From the NCBI RefSeq assembly GCF_028274965.1, contig NZ_JAQCNO010000057.1, forward strand, positions 1 through 64,000: DNA of 64,000 nucleotides, given 5' to 3'. Of the stretch, positions 51,208-59,231 are shown piece after piece. A program made the translations under genes and the position numbers. The number at the start of each line of letters is the position of its first letter. The stretch's first letter is position 1. The notes beneath the pieces are model-generated. The model was not told the origin of the DNA. It searched no databases and worked only from the letters and a program-made list of their open reading frames with translations. This DNA comes from Natronomonas sp. (lineage in GTDB: Archaea > Halobacteriota > Halobacteria > Halobacteriales > Haloarculaceae).

Positions 51208-51549
51208 TCACCCGCCGTCGTCCGGGTCGATCCACTCGAAGTAGCGGTGGTAGTGCTCGGCACACCCCGGGTTGAACGGGGCGTCACACGCCGGGCACGC
51301 CTCACTCGAGGTGTACGTCGCCGCCGTCATCTCGGCCCCGCAGACCCCACAGCGGACGGAGGGCTCCCCGCGGCGCGCCGTCGGCCACGGCTCCGGCGGG
51401 TGCTCGGCGATCGCCTCGTGGCACTCGAAGCAGGCGTAGTACGTCTCACAGCAGCCGAACCTGAGCGCGGCGACGTCGCTCTCGGTCGCGTAGTGCACAC
51501 AGCGTGTCTCGGAGTCGGTTCCGACGCCGCGTACGGGATCGATCGACAC
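51208..51549 (-). CDS. CHY-type zinc finger protein
   Basis: 113 residues. The spacing of Cys and His (RCVHYATESD, FGCCETYYACFECHE, RCGVCGAEM, ACPACDAPFNPGCAEHYHRYF) matches a CHY zinc finger, as in Pirh2-like proteins. In prokaryotes it is a stand-alone metal-binding domain of unknown use. The stop lies 48 bp before the Nudix gene ATG. Confidence 0.88.
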   Translation of the reverse strand: MSIDPVRGVGTDSETRCVHYATESDVAALRFGCCETYYACFECHEAIAEHPPEPWPTARRGEPSVRCGVCGAEMTAATYTSSEACPACDAPFNPGCAEHYHRYFEWIDPDDGG

Positions 51550-51647
51550 GTCCGGAGTAGGCCCCCATCCGTCTTAGTTTCGACGGCGGCGCGTGCGCGG
51601 CGCGTCTCGGGGGCGAGGCGGGGCGGGCGAGGGCGAGGGCGGGCCGA

Positions 51648-52859
51648 TCAGCGGAGGGCGAACAGGGCGAGAAACGTCGCGTACGAGCCGAACGTCGCAA
51701 CGATCGGCACCACGTTCTGCATGATCACGACGCGGGCGGTCGTCGAGGGGTTGAAAAGCTCCGAGGCCGCGGGCACCTCCTCGGGGTCCTCCTCGCCGAT
51801 CGGTTCGGGATCGGGCTGCTCGGAGAGGGTCGGATCGCCGACGGTCGCGGTGCCCTCGTCGGCGGTCAGCGCCCCCACCGACGCCCGCGGCGTTTCGGCC
51901 CCGCGGACGCCCTCCGTGACGGTCGTCGTCCGGGTCGCCCGCCCCCAGCCCAGCCCGACGATCGACATCGTCGCGATGACGACGAAACTCGCCGGGACGC
52001 CGATCAGCGAGAGGCTGATGACGAGGATCGAACTGATCGTCGCGACGATGATCGCCGCGGTCAGCGGGAGGTGCGTGATGTCGTTGCCGAGCGTCTCCAT
52101 CGTCCGCCGCGCGATGGTGAACGCGCCGATCGCGACCGCGACCGAGGCGATGATGATGCCGGTGTTCATCTCCAGTTGGCCGCTCCCGACGAGCGGGGCG
52201 ATGGCGTTTGCGACGTTGCTCGTCCCGGAGCTGAAGGCCATGATACAGCCGATGCCGATGACGATCCCCGAGCCCGCGAGTTCCCGACGCGTCGTGCCGG
52301 GGCCGGCGATCGGCACGGGGACGGCCCCGCTGCGGTCGAACTCGACGAGCGGGCCGTTGGTCTGGTTGATCGCGATCAGGCTGTCGATGTACACGTAGAA
52401 GTACCGCCCGATCATCCCGGCGACCCAAAAACCGAGGATCGGGGCGACGATCCACCACGAGACGATCTCGCCGAGCACAGCCCAGTTCAACTGCCCCGAG
52501 GCGAGCCCGAGCCCCGCGATTGAGCCCACGGCGGTCATCGAGGTTGAGGCGGGGACGCCGAAGACGTTGCCGACGAACAGCGCGCCGCCGATGAAAAAGA
52601 GGACGACGATGCTCGCCGGCAGCGTGAACACGGCCGGGTCGGTCACGAGTTCCGTACCGAGCGTGTCGACGACGCGGCGGCCGATCGTCCACGCGCCGAT
52701 GAAAAAGAAGACCGACATGAGCCCGGCTGCGATCACCTTCGTGATGACGCTCGCTCCGACCGCCGGGGCGAACGCGGGACCCGTCGTCGCTCCGCCGATG
52801 TTGTACGCGACGAAACAGGCGACCGCGATCCCAACGACGAGCAGAGCAGATGCGACCAT
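51648..52859 (-). CDS. inorganic phosphate transporter, PiT family
   Basis: 403 residues. Helices include the GGATTGPAFAP and GNVFGVPASTSM signatures of PiT in the N half and SSGTSNVANAIAPLVGSG in the second half, as in sodium- or proton-coupled phosphate permeases. A cytoplasmic Glu/Asp-rich loop of about 70 residues precedes the last helix. It complements the Pst system in the same neighbourhood as a low-affinity importer. TATA-like gtattttacc lies 28 bp upstream. Confidence 0.93.
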   Translation of the reverse strand: MVASALLVVGIAVACFVAYNIGGATTGPAFAPAVGASVITKVIAAGLMSVFFFIGAWTIGRRVVDTLGTELVTDPAVFTLPASIVVLFFIGGALFVGNVFGVPASTSMTAVGSIAGLGLASGQLNWAVLGEIVSWWIVAPILGFWVAGMIGRYFYVYIDSLIAINQTNGPLVEFDRSGAVPVPIAGPGTTRRELAGSGIVIGIGCIMAFSSGTSNVANAIAPLVGSGQLEMNTGIIIASVAVAIGAFTIARRTMETLGNDITHLPLTAAIIVATISSILVISLSLIGVPASFVVIATMSIVGLGWGRATRTTTVTEGVRGAETPRASVGALTADEGTATVGDPTLSEQPDPEPIGEEDPEEVPAASELFNPSTTARVVIMQNVVPIVATFGSYATFLALFALR

Positions 52860-53154
52860 TCTCGGGTTCGACGACGGTCCCGACGGTAAAATACATGTTC
52901 ACTCACCGGCATCGGGGAGCGTTTTCGGGGCGACCGCGGCCGATCAGACGCCCCAGATGGACAGCAGTCCGGTCGTCGTGACGACGTTGATTTCCTCCGG
53001 AGAACGGGCGAGGCTTCCGCTAGCTATCCGTCAGAAGCAACTGCAGCGGCGCGCCGACCCGGAAGACGTCACTGAACCGGCACCCGCCGGGGCCGTACAC
53101 CGGCAGATGTCTGGTAGCCGTATCGGCGTTCGTCACGTCGCCGCACGAATAAGC

Positions 53155-53312
53155 ATGAGTACCGGGCGATCACGAGAGATTTAGAACCCGTACAGGATGC
53201 GTACGATCTCCACGCTGTGACGGCGCAGCTCAACGACGAGGATGGGGGAATCGACCCGGACGAGTGGGATGCGGCCGCTCCGGACGAGCCACATCCCAGC
53301 GAGAAGGACTGA
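53155..53312 (+). pseudogene. antitoxin remnant with frameshift
   Basis: The ATG at 53155 starts MSTGRSREI and stops after nine codons. In another frame sequence continues ITRDLEPVQDAYDLHAVTAQ, LNDEDGGIDPDEWDAAAPDE, ending PHPSEKD and TGA at 53310. The C-terminal style (acidic, W and DPDEPHP) matches small haloarchaeal antitoxins encoded just before PemK/MazF toxins; the toxin remnant starts 3 bp later. A frameshift lies near 53165-53185. Confidence 0.55.
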
Positions 53313-53315
53313 AAA

Positions 53316-53557
53316 ATGCAACCGGAACGAGGCGACGTGGTTGCAGTTCCGATCCGTTCAAATCAGGTGAGGACAGCCAGCGACCGTGGCTGATCGTCAA
53401 CAACAGTTCGCACCCGTTCGCCGATGAACAGTTCCTCGCAGTCGCCATCATACTCCTGAATACGATACGGATCTCGTATGACCAGTCAGTAGTCCGGGAA
53501 ACCGAGGCTCGTTCTCGCTGTGATCCCATGGTAACGTACCCATTTCCAGGGTCACCT
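53316..53557 (+). pseudogene. PemK/MazF-type toxin pseudogene
   Basis: ATG at 53316 reads MQPERGDVVAVPIRSNQVR then runs to a stop; a frame shift restores DPFKSGEDSQRPWLIVNNSS and HPFADEQFLAVAI, the first half of a MazF/PemK barrel; another shift gives TPEYDTDLV, a stop, then SSPGNRGSFSL and a further stop. At least two frameshifts and two stops break the gene. The tail runs up to the 3' end of the histidine kinase gene. Confidence 0.6.
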
Positions 53558-56500
53558 TCAGTACGTCGTTGAGTACGCGTTGGTAGCAGTTTCGTCTCTG
53601 ACTGGTATCATGAGACTGACCGTCGTCCCGTCCGGGGTCGCATCAACAGAGACATCACCGCCGGCCTGTTTGACGAGCATCCGTATCATCCACACACCGA
53701 GCCCTTTTCCATGATTGAGCGGCGTCTCTTCACCGTTTTCGAGCACGTCGGCTTCCATCTCGGGCATCCCGGGGCCGTTATCGAGCACGTCAACAGAAAC
53801 CCAATCATCGTCGGGCCGAGAGAGCCGAATCTCAACGCGGCAGTCGTCGTCCGGGGTCGCTTCGGTAGCGTTCTCGATCAACTCCCGCAACGCTTCACCG
53901 AGCACCGCTGGAACCGGTGCAGACTCTATATCAGCGGTCTCTGCCTCAATTACAGCCTCCGGGAACGTCTCCTTGCTTGATTCTGTTACTTTCTCTACGA
54001 GTCCCGACACGTCGACGGTAGCCTGCTCATCTCGCTGTGACTGTATCGCGCCCTGGATTCGCTCTATGTTCTCGGTCATACTCCCCCACTTGTTCAGAAT
54101 GCGTTCGATCGTCTCGAATTGGCGAGCCCGTTCGTCGGGATCGGACTCCTCGGCGAGTAACTCAGCCCATCCTCGGACTTTGCTCAGATCGTTTCGCATG
54201 TTGTGCCGCATCACGCGCTGCATTACATCCAGGTGTTGCCCTTGTTGCCGTTGGGCTGTGATGTCGCGCCCTTCCACGATGAGCAGCGTCACATCGCCGT
54301 CCTCGTCAGTCACTGGCTTGACGGAAAAATCGATCGTCGCAAGTCCCTCTGCACCCTTGACATCTGTCTCATAGCGAATGAACTCGCCTTCGGCTGCACG
54401 CGCAAGTGCGTCCTGGACACGGGTATTGACTTCTTCGGAGTGTGTCCACCATGGTGCTTCGTAGAACGGCTCTCCGACAGCGTCCTCGCGGTCGAACCCG
54501 CCGAACTCGAGCGCGGCGTCGTTGACCTCGATCACTGTCGAGTCGGGCTCTAACAGTCCCGTGAACTGGAACGTGCCGTTGAAGATCGCTTCCAGCCGCC
54601 GGGTGCGCTTTTTGCTGTCGGTCACGTCACGGAGATACAGGAGCGTCCCGTCGATCGCATCATCGGCACGCATGTTGCGGCACCTGATATTGACGTTTAA
54701 GTACTCGCTACTACCGGACTCAAGCCGGCCATCGATCTCGATGTCGCCCTCTACACCTTCGGCGCAGTCGAAGAACGCTTCCATGACCCGCGTCCGGTCG
54801 CTGGGATGTATGTAATCAAAGAAGCTCTCTTCGAGCAGAGCATCGGGATCGTGACCGAGCACGTGACCGGCGGAACCGCTGATATAATCAAACGTTCCGT
54901 CCGCATCGAGTATCGAGACGACATCGTCGGATTCCTCAACGAACCGCTCGGTTCTACGACGCTGTTGTCGCTCTTCGGTCATGTCCCGAACAATCGCCGC
55001 GTGGCCCCGAAACTCGCCGTCGTCGGTTTCAAGCGCTGCGTAGCGAACGTCGGCGTAGAACTCCGAGCCGTCGGCACGGACGCGCCAGCCCTCATCGCTG
55101 CTTTCGCCGGCAATCCGGGCTTGCTGGAGCAACCGGGTTGGGAGCTCTGACTGGCGGTCAGCTTCAGGGTGAAGGTGAGCCATCGGCATCCCGAGGGCGG
55201 TCTCGGCTTTGTAGCCAAAGAGGTTCCTTGCACCCCCGTTCCACGTCTGGATGTCGCCGTCTTCATCGACCACGATGAAAGCGTATTCCTCGACGCTCTC
55301 GGTCAGTAGCTCAAACCGCTCCTGTTCCGCTCGCAATTGGCGCCCCTGTTCTTTCCGCTCGGTCACGTCCTGCTGGATACCGATGTGGTTGGTCAAGTCG
55401 CCGGCCTCGTCGTAGATCGGTGTCACCGAGAGACGGTTCCAGAACTGTTCGCCGTCCTTGCGGTAGTTACGCAGTTCGACGGTTATCGGCTCTTCGGCCG
55501 CGATTGCTTCCCGCAGGTCGTCAAGCTCGGCTTGGTCCCTATCGTCGCCTTGCAGGAACCGACAGTTCCGTCCGAGTACCTCGTCGGGACTGTAGCCAGT
55601 TTGCTCGACGAACCCGTCGTTCACATACACCAGCGGGTTATCCTCGGTGTCCGGGTCGCTGATCGTGATCCCGACCGTCGCCTCATCCATGGCTCGCTGT
55701 TTCAATTCAATATCGCGTTTCCGCTCCCTTCGCTCCGTGACATCCCGAACCCCGGCGACCGTTCCAACGTTCTCGGTCCCTATCCCCATCGGATTAATTG
55801 TAATGTCGAAGTACCGGGTCGATCCGTCGGTTTCGATAGAGACGACGCTCGACGCATCGTCTTCATCGGCAGGTTTGAACGTCTGCTCAAAGGCCTCGAT
55901 GGTTGGACACCTGATGCCGATATTCGACTGGAGGCTGTCGGCCTGTCTGTTGGTTTCGACGAGTTCTCCGTTGGGATCGTACACGAACATAGCATCATCA
56001 GCCTTCTCGAAGACCTCTGATCGAGCAGAGCGTTCGACTCGCCGGAACGTGTCCTCGACGAAGACCAACATTGCAAGCGTGAAGCCGGCGACACCGACCG
56101 GCTCGAAACTCACCCCTAAGAAGACAGGCGGGAAGGCCTCGGCTGGAAGTACCGTGAAGGCTACCCGTGGAACGACCGGAACCAGCGAAAGCACTGCGAG
56201 CGCGCTGAGCCCCGCGGTCGGCTGCGAGGAGCTGCGGAAAGCATCGAGCAGCCAGTAGAAACTGATCGCTACGAGTGTGTAGGTGAGCGTGAACGAGATC
56301 CAATAGAACAGTTGCGGTTCGACGACGAGATGTGGGTATGGAACCGGCTGGATTTGTGTCTGAACGTAGAGGCCGTACAACGGATTGGTGAGTTTGACCG
56401 TGATGAGACCAAGATAGACGCCGACCGCGAGTCTTCGGTAGCGTCGATCTCGGTGATACGATCGGCCGGTGTAGGCGGAGATGAAGTACACCCATGCGCC

Positions 56501-56836
56501 GACCCCAGTGAGGCCCCAGATCAGGCCGCCGATATACAGTGCGGCACTGAGGCTCTCAGTTGTCGTAAACAGTCCAAGTGCTTGGAAGGTCAGCCACAGT
56601 CCGTTCGTTACCAATACGGCTCTGAGCCCGAGTTGCGTATCCCGTCCTTGAAGCCGTGATCCGTAAACGGCAGCGACGAAGCATCCGATGGCGATCGATA
56701 CGAAGAGGAGTACGAGGCCCAAGTGGACTGTTCCCCCTTCCAAAATAACAGTCCATATCTGGGTACTATGAGTGATAAGAGAAATACAAGTTTTGCACTC
56801 ATATACACTTTGATCGGAATTATACGCCCGGAACAC
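53558..56836 (-). CDS. multi-PAS/LOV sensor histidine kinase with 7TM head
   Basis: Up to 1092 residues. A seven-helix membrane region occupies about 35-262; PAS domains cover about 270-370, 375-490, 500-622, 630-740 and 745-862. The second contains GRNCRFLQGDDRDQ and RNYRKDGEQFWNRLSV, the flavin-cysteine LOV signature. The phosphoacceptor is MRHNMRNDLSK (His near 878) and the HATPase has LRELIENATEA, DNGPGMPE and HGKGLGVWM. GC is clearly lower than its neighbours. The ATG lies within a direct repeat (56817-56838), so a start near TTG 56722 is possible. Confidence 0.85.
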   Translation of the reverse strand: MFRAYNSDQSVYECKTCISLITHSTQIWTVILEGGTVHLGLVLLFVSIAIGCFVAAVYGSRLQGRDTQLGLRAVLVTNGLWLTFQALGLFTTTESLSAALYIGGLIWGLTGVGAWVYFISAYTGRSYHRDRRYRRLAVGVYLGLITVKLTNPLYGLYVQTQIQPVPYPHLVVEPQLFYWISFTLTYTLVAISFYWLLDAFRSSSQPTAGLSALAVLSLVPVVPRVAFTVLPAEAFPPVFLGVSFEPVGVAGFTLAMLVFVEDTFRRVERSARSEVFEKADDAMFVYDPNGELVETNRQADSLQSNIGIRCPTIEAFEQTFKPADEDDASSVVSIETDGSTRYFDITINPMGIGTENVGTVAGVRDVTERRERKRDIELKQRAMDEATVGITISDPDTEDNPLVYVNDGFVEQTGYSPDEVLGRNCRFLQGDDRDQAELDDLREAIAAEEPITVELRNYRKDGEQFWNRLSVTPIYDEAGDLTNHIGIQQDVTERKEQGRQLRAEQERFELLTESVEEYAFIVVDEDGDIQTWNGGARNLFGYKAETALGMPMAHLHPEADRQSELPTRLLQQARIAGESSDEGWRVRADGSEFYADVRYAALETDDGEFRGHAAIVRDMTEERQQRRRTERFVEESDDVVSILDADGTFDYISGSAGHVLGHDPDALLEESFFDYIHPSDRTRVMEAFFDCAEGVEGDIEIDGRLESGSSEYLNVNIRCRNMRADDAIDGTLLYLRDVTDSKKRTRRLEAIFNGTFQFTGLLEPDSTVIEVNDAALEFGGFDREDAVGEPFYEAPWWTHSEEVNTRVQDALARAAEGEFIRYETDVKGAEGLATIDFSVKPVTDEDGDVTLLIVEGRDITAQRQQGQHLDVMQRVMRHNMRNDLSKVRGWAELLAEESDPDERARQFETIERILNKWGSMTENIERIQGAIQSQRDEQATVDVSGLVEKVTESSKETFPEAVIEAETADIESAPVPAVLGEALRELIENATEATPDDDCRVEIRLSRPDDDWVSVDVLDNGPGMPEMEADVLENGEETPLNHGKGLGVWMIRMLVKQAGGDVSVDATPDGTTVSLMIPVRDETATNAYSTTY

Positions 56837-56838
56837 TA
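56817..56838. repeat. left 22-bp direct repeat of the TA segment
   Basis: gaattatacgcccggaacac-ta matches gaaatgtacgcccggaacac-ta at 57901-57922 with two mismatches; 16 bp are exact. Here it overlaps an inverted repeat cgcccgg-aacacta-ccgggcg (56825-56845) and the kinase's track start. Confidence 0.8.
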
Positions 56839-56902
56839 CCGGGCGAGAATCTACTAGTAGGCTCGGTGGAAGTATAATGAGTCGAGCACACGGTGTCCTG
56901 AT

Positions 56903-57256
56903 CTACTCCGACAGCTTCCAAGACCCGTCAAGAACCGCTTTACTCTGAGTGATTATTTGATCGGTGAACTCCGTCGTGATGCGTCCCTGTGGATTCGCTA
57001 CGGCACGGTGTCTGACCGTTCCAATAACCCATGGAGAACAGTATGATGTCTTATCGGGGTTTCGGCCTGTAATCCACGCATCTCCGACCTCGTGGTTTGC
57101 CGGAAGGTCGCTCGTCGTGAGTGCAGCACAAACGTACTCCTCGCCGGGATACGGTAGCTGCTCTGCGGCCAGAATTAACCAGAGTCGAGGATTCAATCCC
57201 TGTCTGAAGGGATCGGGAGCCCAGAAGACATCCCCCTTCTGATAGGAGTCACTCAC
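56903..57256 (-). CDS. PemK/MazF-type toxin of type II toxin-antitoxin module
   Basis: 117 residues from GTG at 57256 (VSDSYQKGDVFWAPDPFRQG); the track's longer start lies in the antitoxin frame. The MazF/PemK barrel can be traced: KGDVFWAPDPF, NPRLWLILAAEQLPYPGEEYVCAALTTSDL, and YCSPWVIGTVRHRAV. Such toxins are mRNA interferases. It overlaps the antitoxin gene by 8 bp (GTGAGTGA), so it is translated in step with it. Active-site residues are not confirmed. Confidence 0.82.
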   Translation of the reverse strand: MSDSYQKGDVFWAPDPFRQGLNPRLWLILAAEQLPYPGEEYVCAALTTSDLPANHEVGDAWITGRNPDKTSYCSPWVIGTVRHRAVANPQGRITTEFTDQIITQSKAVLDGSWKLSE

Positions 57257-57608
57257 GCTGTTCACGCGGATCGGCCGCGTACTGCTGCCACTCGTCGTAC
57301 TCGAACGGTGCTTCTTCGTGACTTGCGACTTCACTCGCATGAATCGTTGCAGCGTCGACGCTCCGATCGTGATCACTGATTCGCCAGTACTGTCCTCTGT
57401 GGTCTACTCGCCCGCGTTCCCGAAGCCGCACCAGCGTCGGTCCGACCGAGCCACGCTTGACGTTGGTCGCCTCTGCGATCTCGGTTTGAGTGAACGCCTC
57501 GTGTGCATGCTCTTCGAGAAATTCGAGTATCCTGGCAGCATTCGTCTCGGGTCTTGGTTGTCCCTCGTCGTTATCGATCTCCTCGAACCGATCAGCACTG
57601 ATTGGCAT
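57249..57608 (-). CDS. winged-helix antitoxin/regulator of the TA module
   Basis: 119 residues. MPISADRFEEIDNDEGQPRPETNAARILEFLEEHAHEAFTQTEIAE then NVKRGSVGPTLVRLRERGRV: a winged helix of MarR-like type. The C-terminal HASEVASHEEAPFEYDEWQQYAADP would wrap the toxin. It is the first gene of the pair. Two atgtact direct repeats (57613, 57632) stand right before its ATG and are probable operator sites. Confidence 0.82.
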   Translation of the reverse strand: MPISADRFEEIDNDEGQPRPETNAARILEFLEEHAHEAFTQTEIAEATNVKRGSVGPTLVRLRERGRVDHRGQYWRISDHDRSVDAATIHASEVASHEEAPFEYDEWQQYAADPREQRE

Positions 57609-57612
57609 ATGT

Positions 57613-57638
57613 ATGTACTGTTTTGTATTAGATGTACT
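57613..57638. promoter_or_regulatory. candidate operator before the antitoxin gene
   Basis: atgtact occurs twice (57613-57619 and 57632-57638), 19 bp apart, flanking a TATA-like tttgtatta. Located directly upstream of the ATG of a winged-helix gene, it suits autoregulation by the TA complex. Confidence 0.4.
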
Positions 57639-57900
57639 AAAGGCTTCCCCGGATGCTCTCTCGCGTCAGTCTGTGGCCCAGGGGATCGCAAATGTTGATA
57701 CCACGAAGCGTATTTCGGTTCCGATACGAATCGATCACCATGCGAAAAAGCAACCCAGCAGTCATCGTTTTATGCTCTTCATCGGCAGCAGTTTTCCAGC
57801 CTTACAGTAGTATACCAGCTTACTTCGGGAAAACCGACTTGACAAAAGATTGTAGCCGATGCTATACGTATTATTTGTAAATAATTCCAGTAAGCTATTT

Positions 57901-57922
57901 GAAATGTACGCCCGGAACACTA
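57901..57922. repeat. right 22-bp direct repeat of the TA segment
   Basis: Second copy of GAAWTRTACGCCCGGAACACTA, 1084 bp from the first, exactly at the boundary where low-GC DNA ends. Confidence 0.8.
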
Positions 57923-57982
57923 ACGTCCGACCTCATCCCAGGCGGCGTGCCGCGGTCGGTCGGCTAACCCTCGTGCCGGGCG

Positions 57983-58002
57983 GTCGGTCCGTTCGGACCG
58001 AC
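57983..58002. repeat. perfect hairpin gtcggtccg-tt-cggaccgac
   Basis: A 9-bp perfect stem with TT loop in GC-rich intergenic sequence, 60 bp right of the repeat. It could be a terminator or a remnant; nothing more can be said. Confidence 0.5.
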
Positions 58003-58184
58003 GGTCGGTGGTCCGTACCGCGATCGCCGGGGCGACAGTGCCGCCGCGGCGGGCGTATCGCGCACCCGGGTTCTCCGGGCGGTCATCGCTACCCGAACGG
58101 GCTGCTCGGCCGGGGACTAGTGGTGCGCACGGACCGGTACGCCCCGCGGCGGTAATCCTCTTTCGGCCCGCTCGCCCCGGTCGG

Positions 58185-58194
58185 TATATATTCG
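58185..58194 (+). promoter_or_regulatory. TATA box of the HAD-hydrolase gene
   Basis: gtatatattc centred about 25 bp before the GTG at 58215; an ordinary leaderless arrangement that decides the start codon. Confidence 0.6.
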
Positions 58195-58214
58195 CGGCCT
58201 CCGTACGACCGATC

Positions 58215-58880
58215 GTGTCACACGCCGTCGTGTTCGATCTCGACGACACGCTCGCCGTGACCGACCGCGACCGCGAGACGCTCCTGTCGGTCGCGGCCGA
58301 CCGGGCCGGGATCGCGCTGTCGTTCGATCGCAGCGCCTACCGGGAGGCCCACCGCGAACACAGCGGCACCGAGAGCCGCCGGCCGGTCTTCGAGGCGCTC
58401 GTCGGCGAGGACGCGCCCGCGCTCACCCGGGCGTACCGCGAGGCGATCGGCGAGGCGCTGAGGCCGGTCGACGGTGCCGAACGCCTCGTCGCGACCCTCC
58501 GGGAGCGCTATCGAGTCGGGCTGTTGACCGACGGCCCCGGGAGGACCCAACGGGACAAACTCGAACGGCTCGGGTGGACGGACGCGTTCGATGCCGTCCT
58601 CATAACCGGGGCGATCGGAGCGCCGAAACCGGACGGGGAGGGCTTCGCGCGGATCGCGGCCGAACTCGGTGTCGATCCGGGGCGGGCGGCCTACGTCGGC
58701 GACGACCCCAAGCGGGACATCGCGGGGGCGGCCGGCGCCGGATTCGCGCCCGTGCAGGTTCGCTATCCGGGAGGCCCGGCGGCGCACCCGGCAGCCGAAG
58801 CGACCGTGCCCCGCGACGACATCGGGCGGTTACCCGGTCTGCTCGGGGCCGTCTTCGAGGACGGCCTCGAAGACGCGTAA
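58215..58880 (+). CDS. HAD-superfamily hydrolase
   Basis: 221 residues from GTG at 58215 (VSHAVVFDLDDTLAVTD). Motif I FDLDDTLAVT, motif II LLTDGP, motif III/IV APKPDGEGF and VGDDPKRDIAGA are in place, with a small helical cap between I and II. The 3' end overlaps the convergent gene by 51 bp. Substrate unknown, possibly a phosphoglycolate-type or nucleotide phosphate. Confidence 0.88.
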   Translation: MSHAVVFDLDDTLAVTDRDRETLLSVAADRAGIALSFDRSAYREAHREHSGTESRRPVFEALVGEDAPALTRAYREAIGEALRPVDGAERLVATLRERYRVGLLTDGPGRTQRDKLERLGWTDAFDAVLITGAIGAPKPDGEGFARIAAELGVDPGRAAYVGDDPKRDIAGAAGAGFAPVQVRYPGGPAAHPAAEATVPRDDIGRLPGLLGAVFEDGLEDA

Positions 58881-59231
58881 GCTCCGCTTGACGTCGGCGC
58901 CGCTCTCTACGAAGACGAGCGTTCGGGGCGGTTGGGTCGCCTTCGGCCGGGCGCGGAGGCCGGCCTCCGCGGCAGCGTCGAGGGCTGTTCGAACCCCGGT
59001 TTCGAACTCGACGCGGAGCCGGTCAGGGTGGACGTACGCGGCGCCGACGTCGGTCCGTTCGTCACCCCCGGCGACGATGCGGTAGGCGAACGCGCCGCCC
59101 GTCGCGGGTTCGACGTCGGGATCGGCCTCGAGAACGTCGAGCGATCCCAAGACGCCGCGGTCCGGGCCGTCGATCTCGGAGGCCAAAAGCTGGCCGATCC
59201 GCTTGCCGTCGGTGATCGCGTCCCAGACCAT
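58830..59231 (-). CDS. uncharacterised haloarchaeal protein, partner of DUF2240 gene
   Basis: 133 residues. MVWDAITDGKRIGQLLASEIDG, then FAYRIVAGGDERTDVGAAYVHPDRLRVEFETG and a C-terminal RTLVFVESGADVKRSLRVFEAVL. A small alpha/beta fold is likely. It starts by ATGA overlap with the DUF2240 gene and its 3' end overlaps the opposing HAD gene by 51 bp. Function unknown. Confidence 0.65.
   Translation of the reverse strand: MVWDAITDGKRIGQLLASEIDGPDRGVLGSLDVLEADPDVEPATGGAFAYRIVAGGDERTDVGAAYVHPDRLRVEFETGVRTALDAAAEAGLRARPKATQPPRTLVFVESGADVKRSLRVFEAVLEDGPEQTG

Larger units (their letters stand above)
52860..53557. other. 698-bp region: promoter, then wrecked TA pair
   Basis: The left end holds the PiT promoter. 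From about 52,900 to 53,150 no ORF with a recognisable family was seen. From 53155 on are remains of an antitoxin and a PemK/MazF-type toxin, described separately. The base composition falls from here rightward. Confidence 0.6.
57609..58214. other. 606-bp region spanning the right end of the island
   Basis: 57609-57906 is AT-rich with only short, unconvincing ORFs. 57907-57922 is the exact core of the right direct repeat, after which GC jumps. 57923-58214 is ordinary GC-rich intergenic DNA with a perfect hairpin at 57983-58002 and the promoter of the HAD gene. Confidence 0.65.

Noticed and set aside
52567-53184. 205-codon plus-strand ORF ending MSTGRSREI
   Set aside because: It mixes an antisense frame of the PiT gene with the antitoxin remnant; only the last nine codons have meaning.
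57740-57880. 46-codon plus-strand ORF MRKSNPAVIVLCSSSAAV in the AT-rich stretch
   Set aside because: No TATA at the right distance, no recognisable fold; it may be chance in low-GC DNA.
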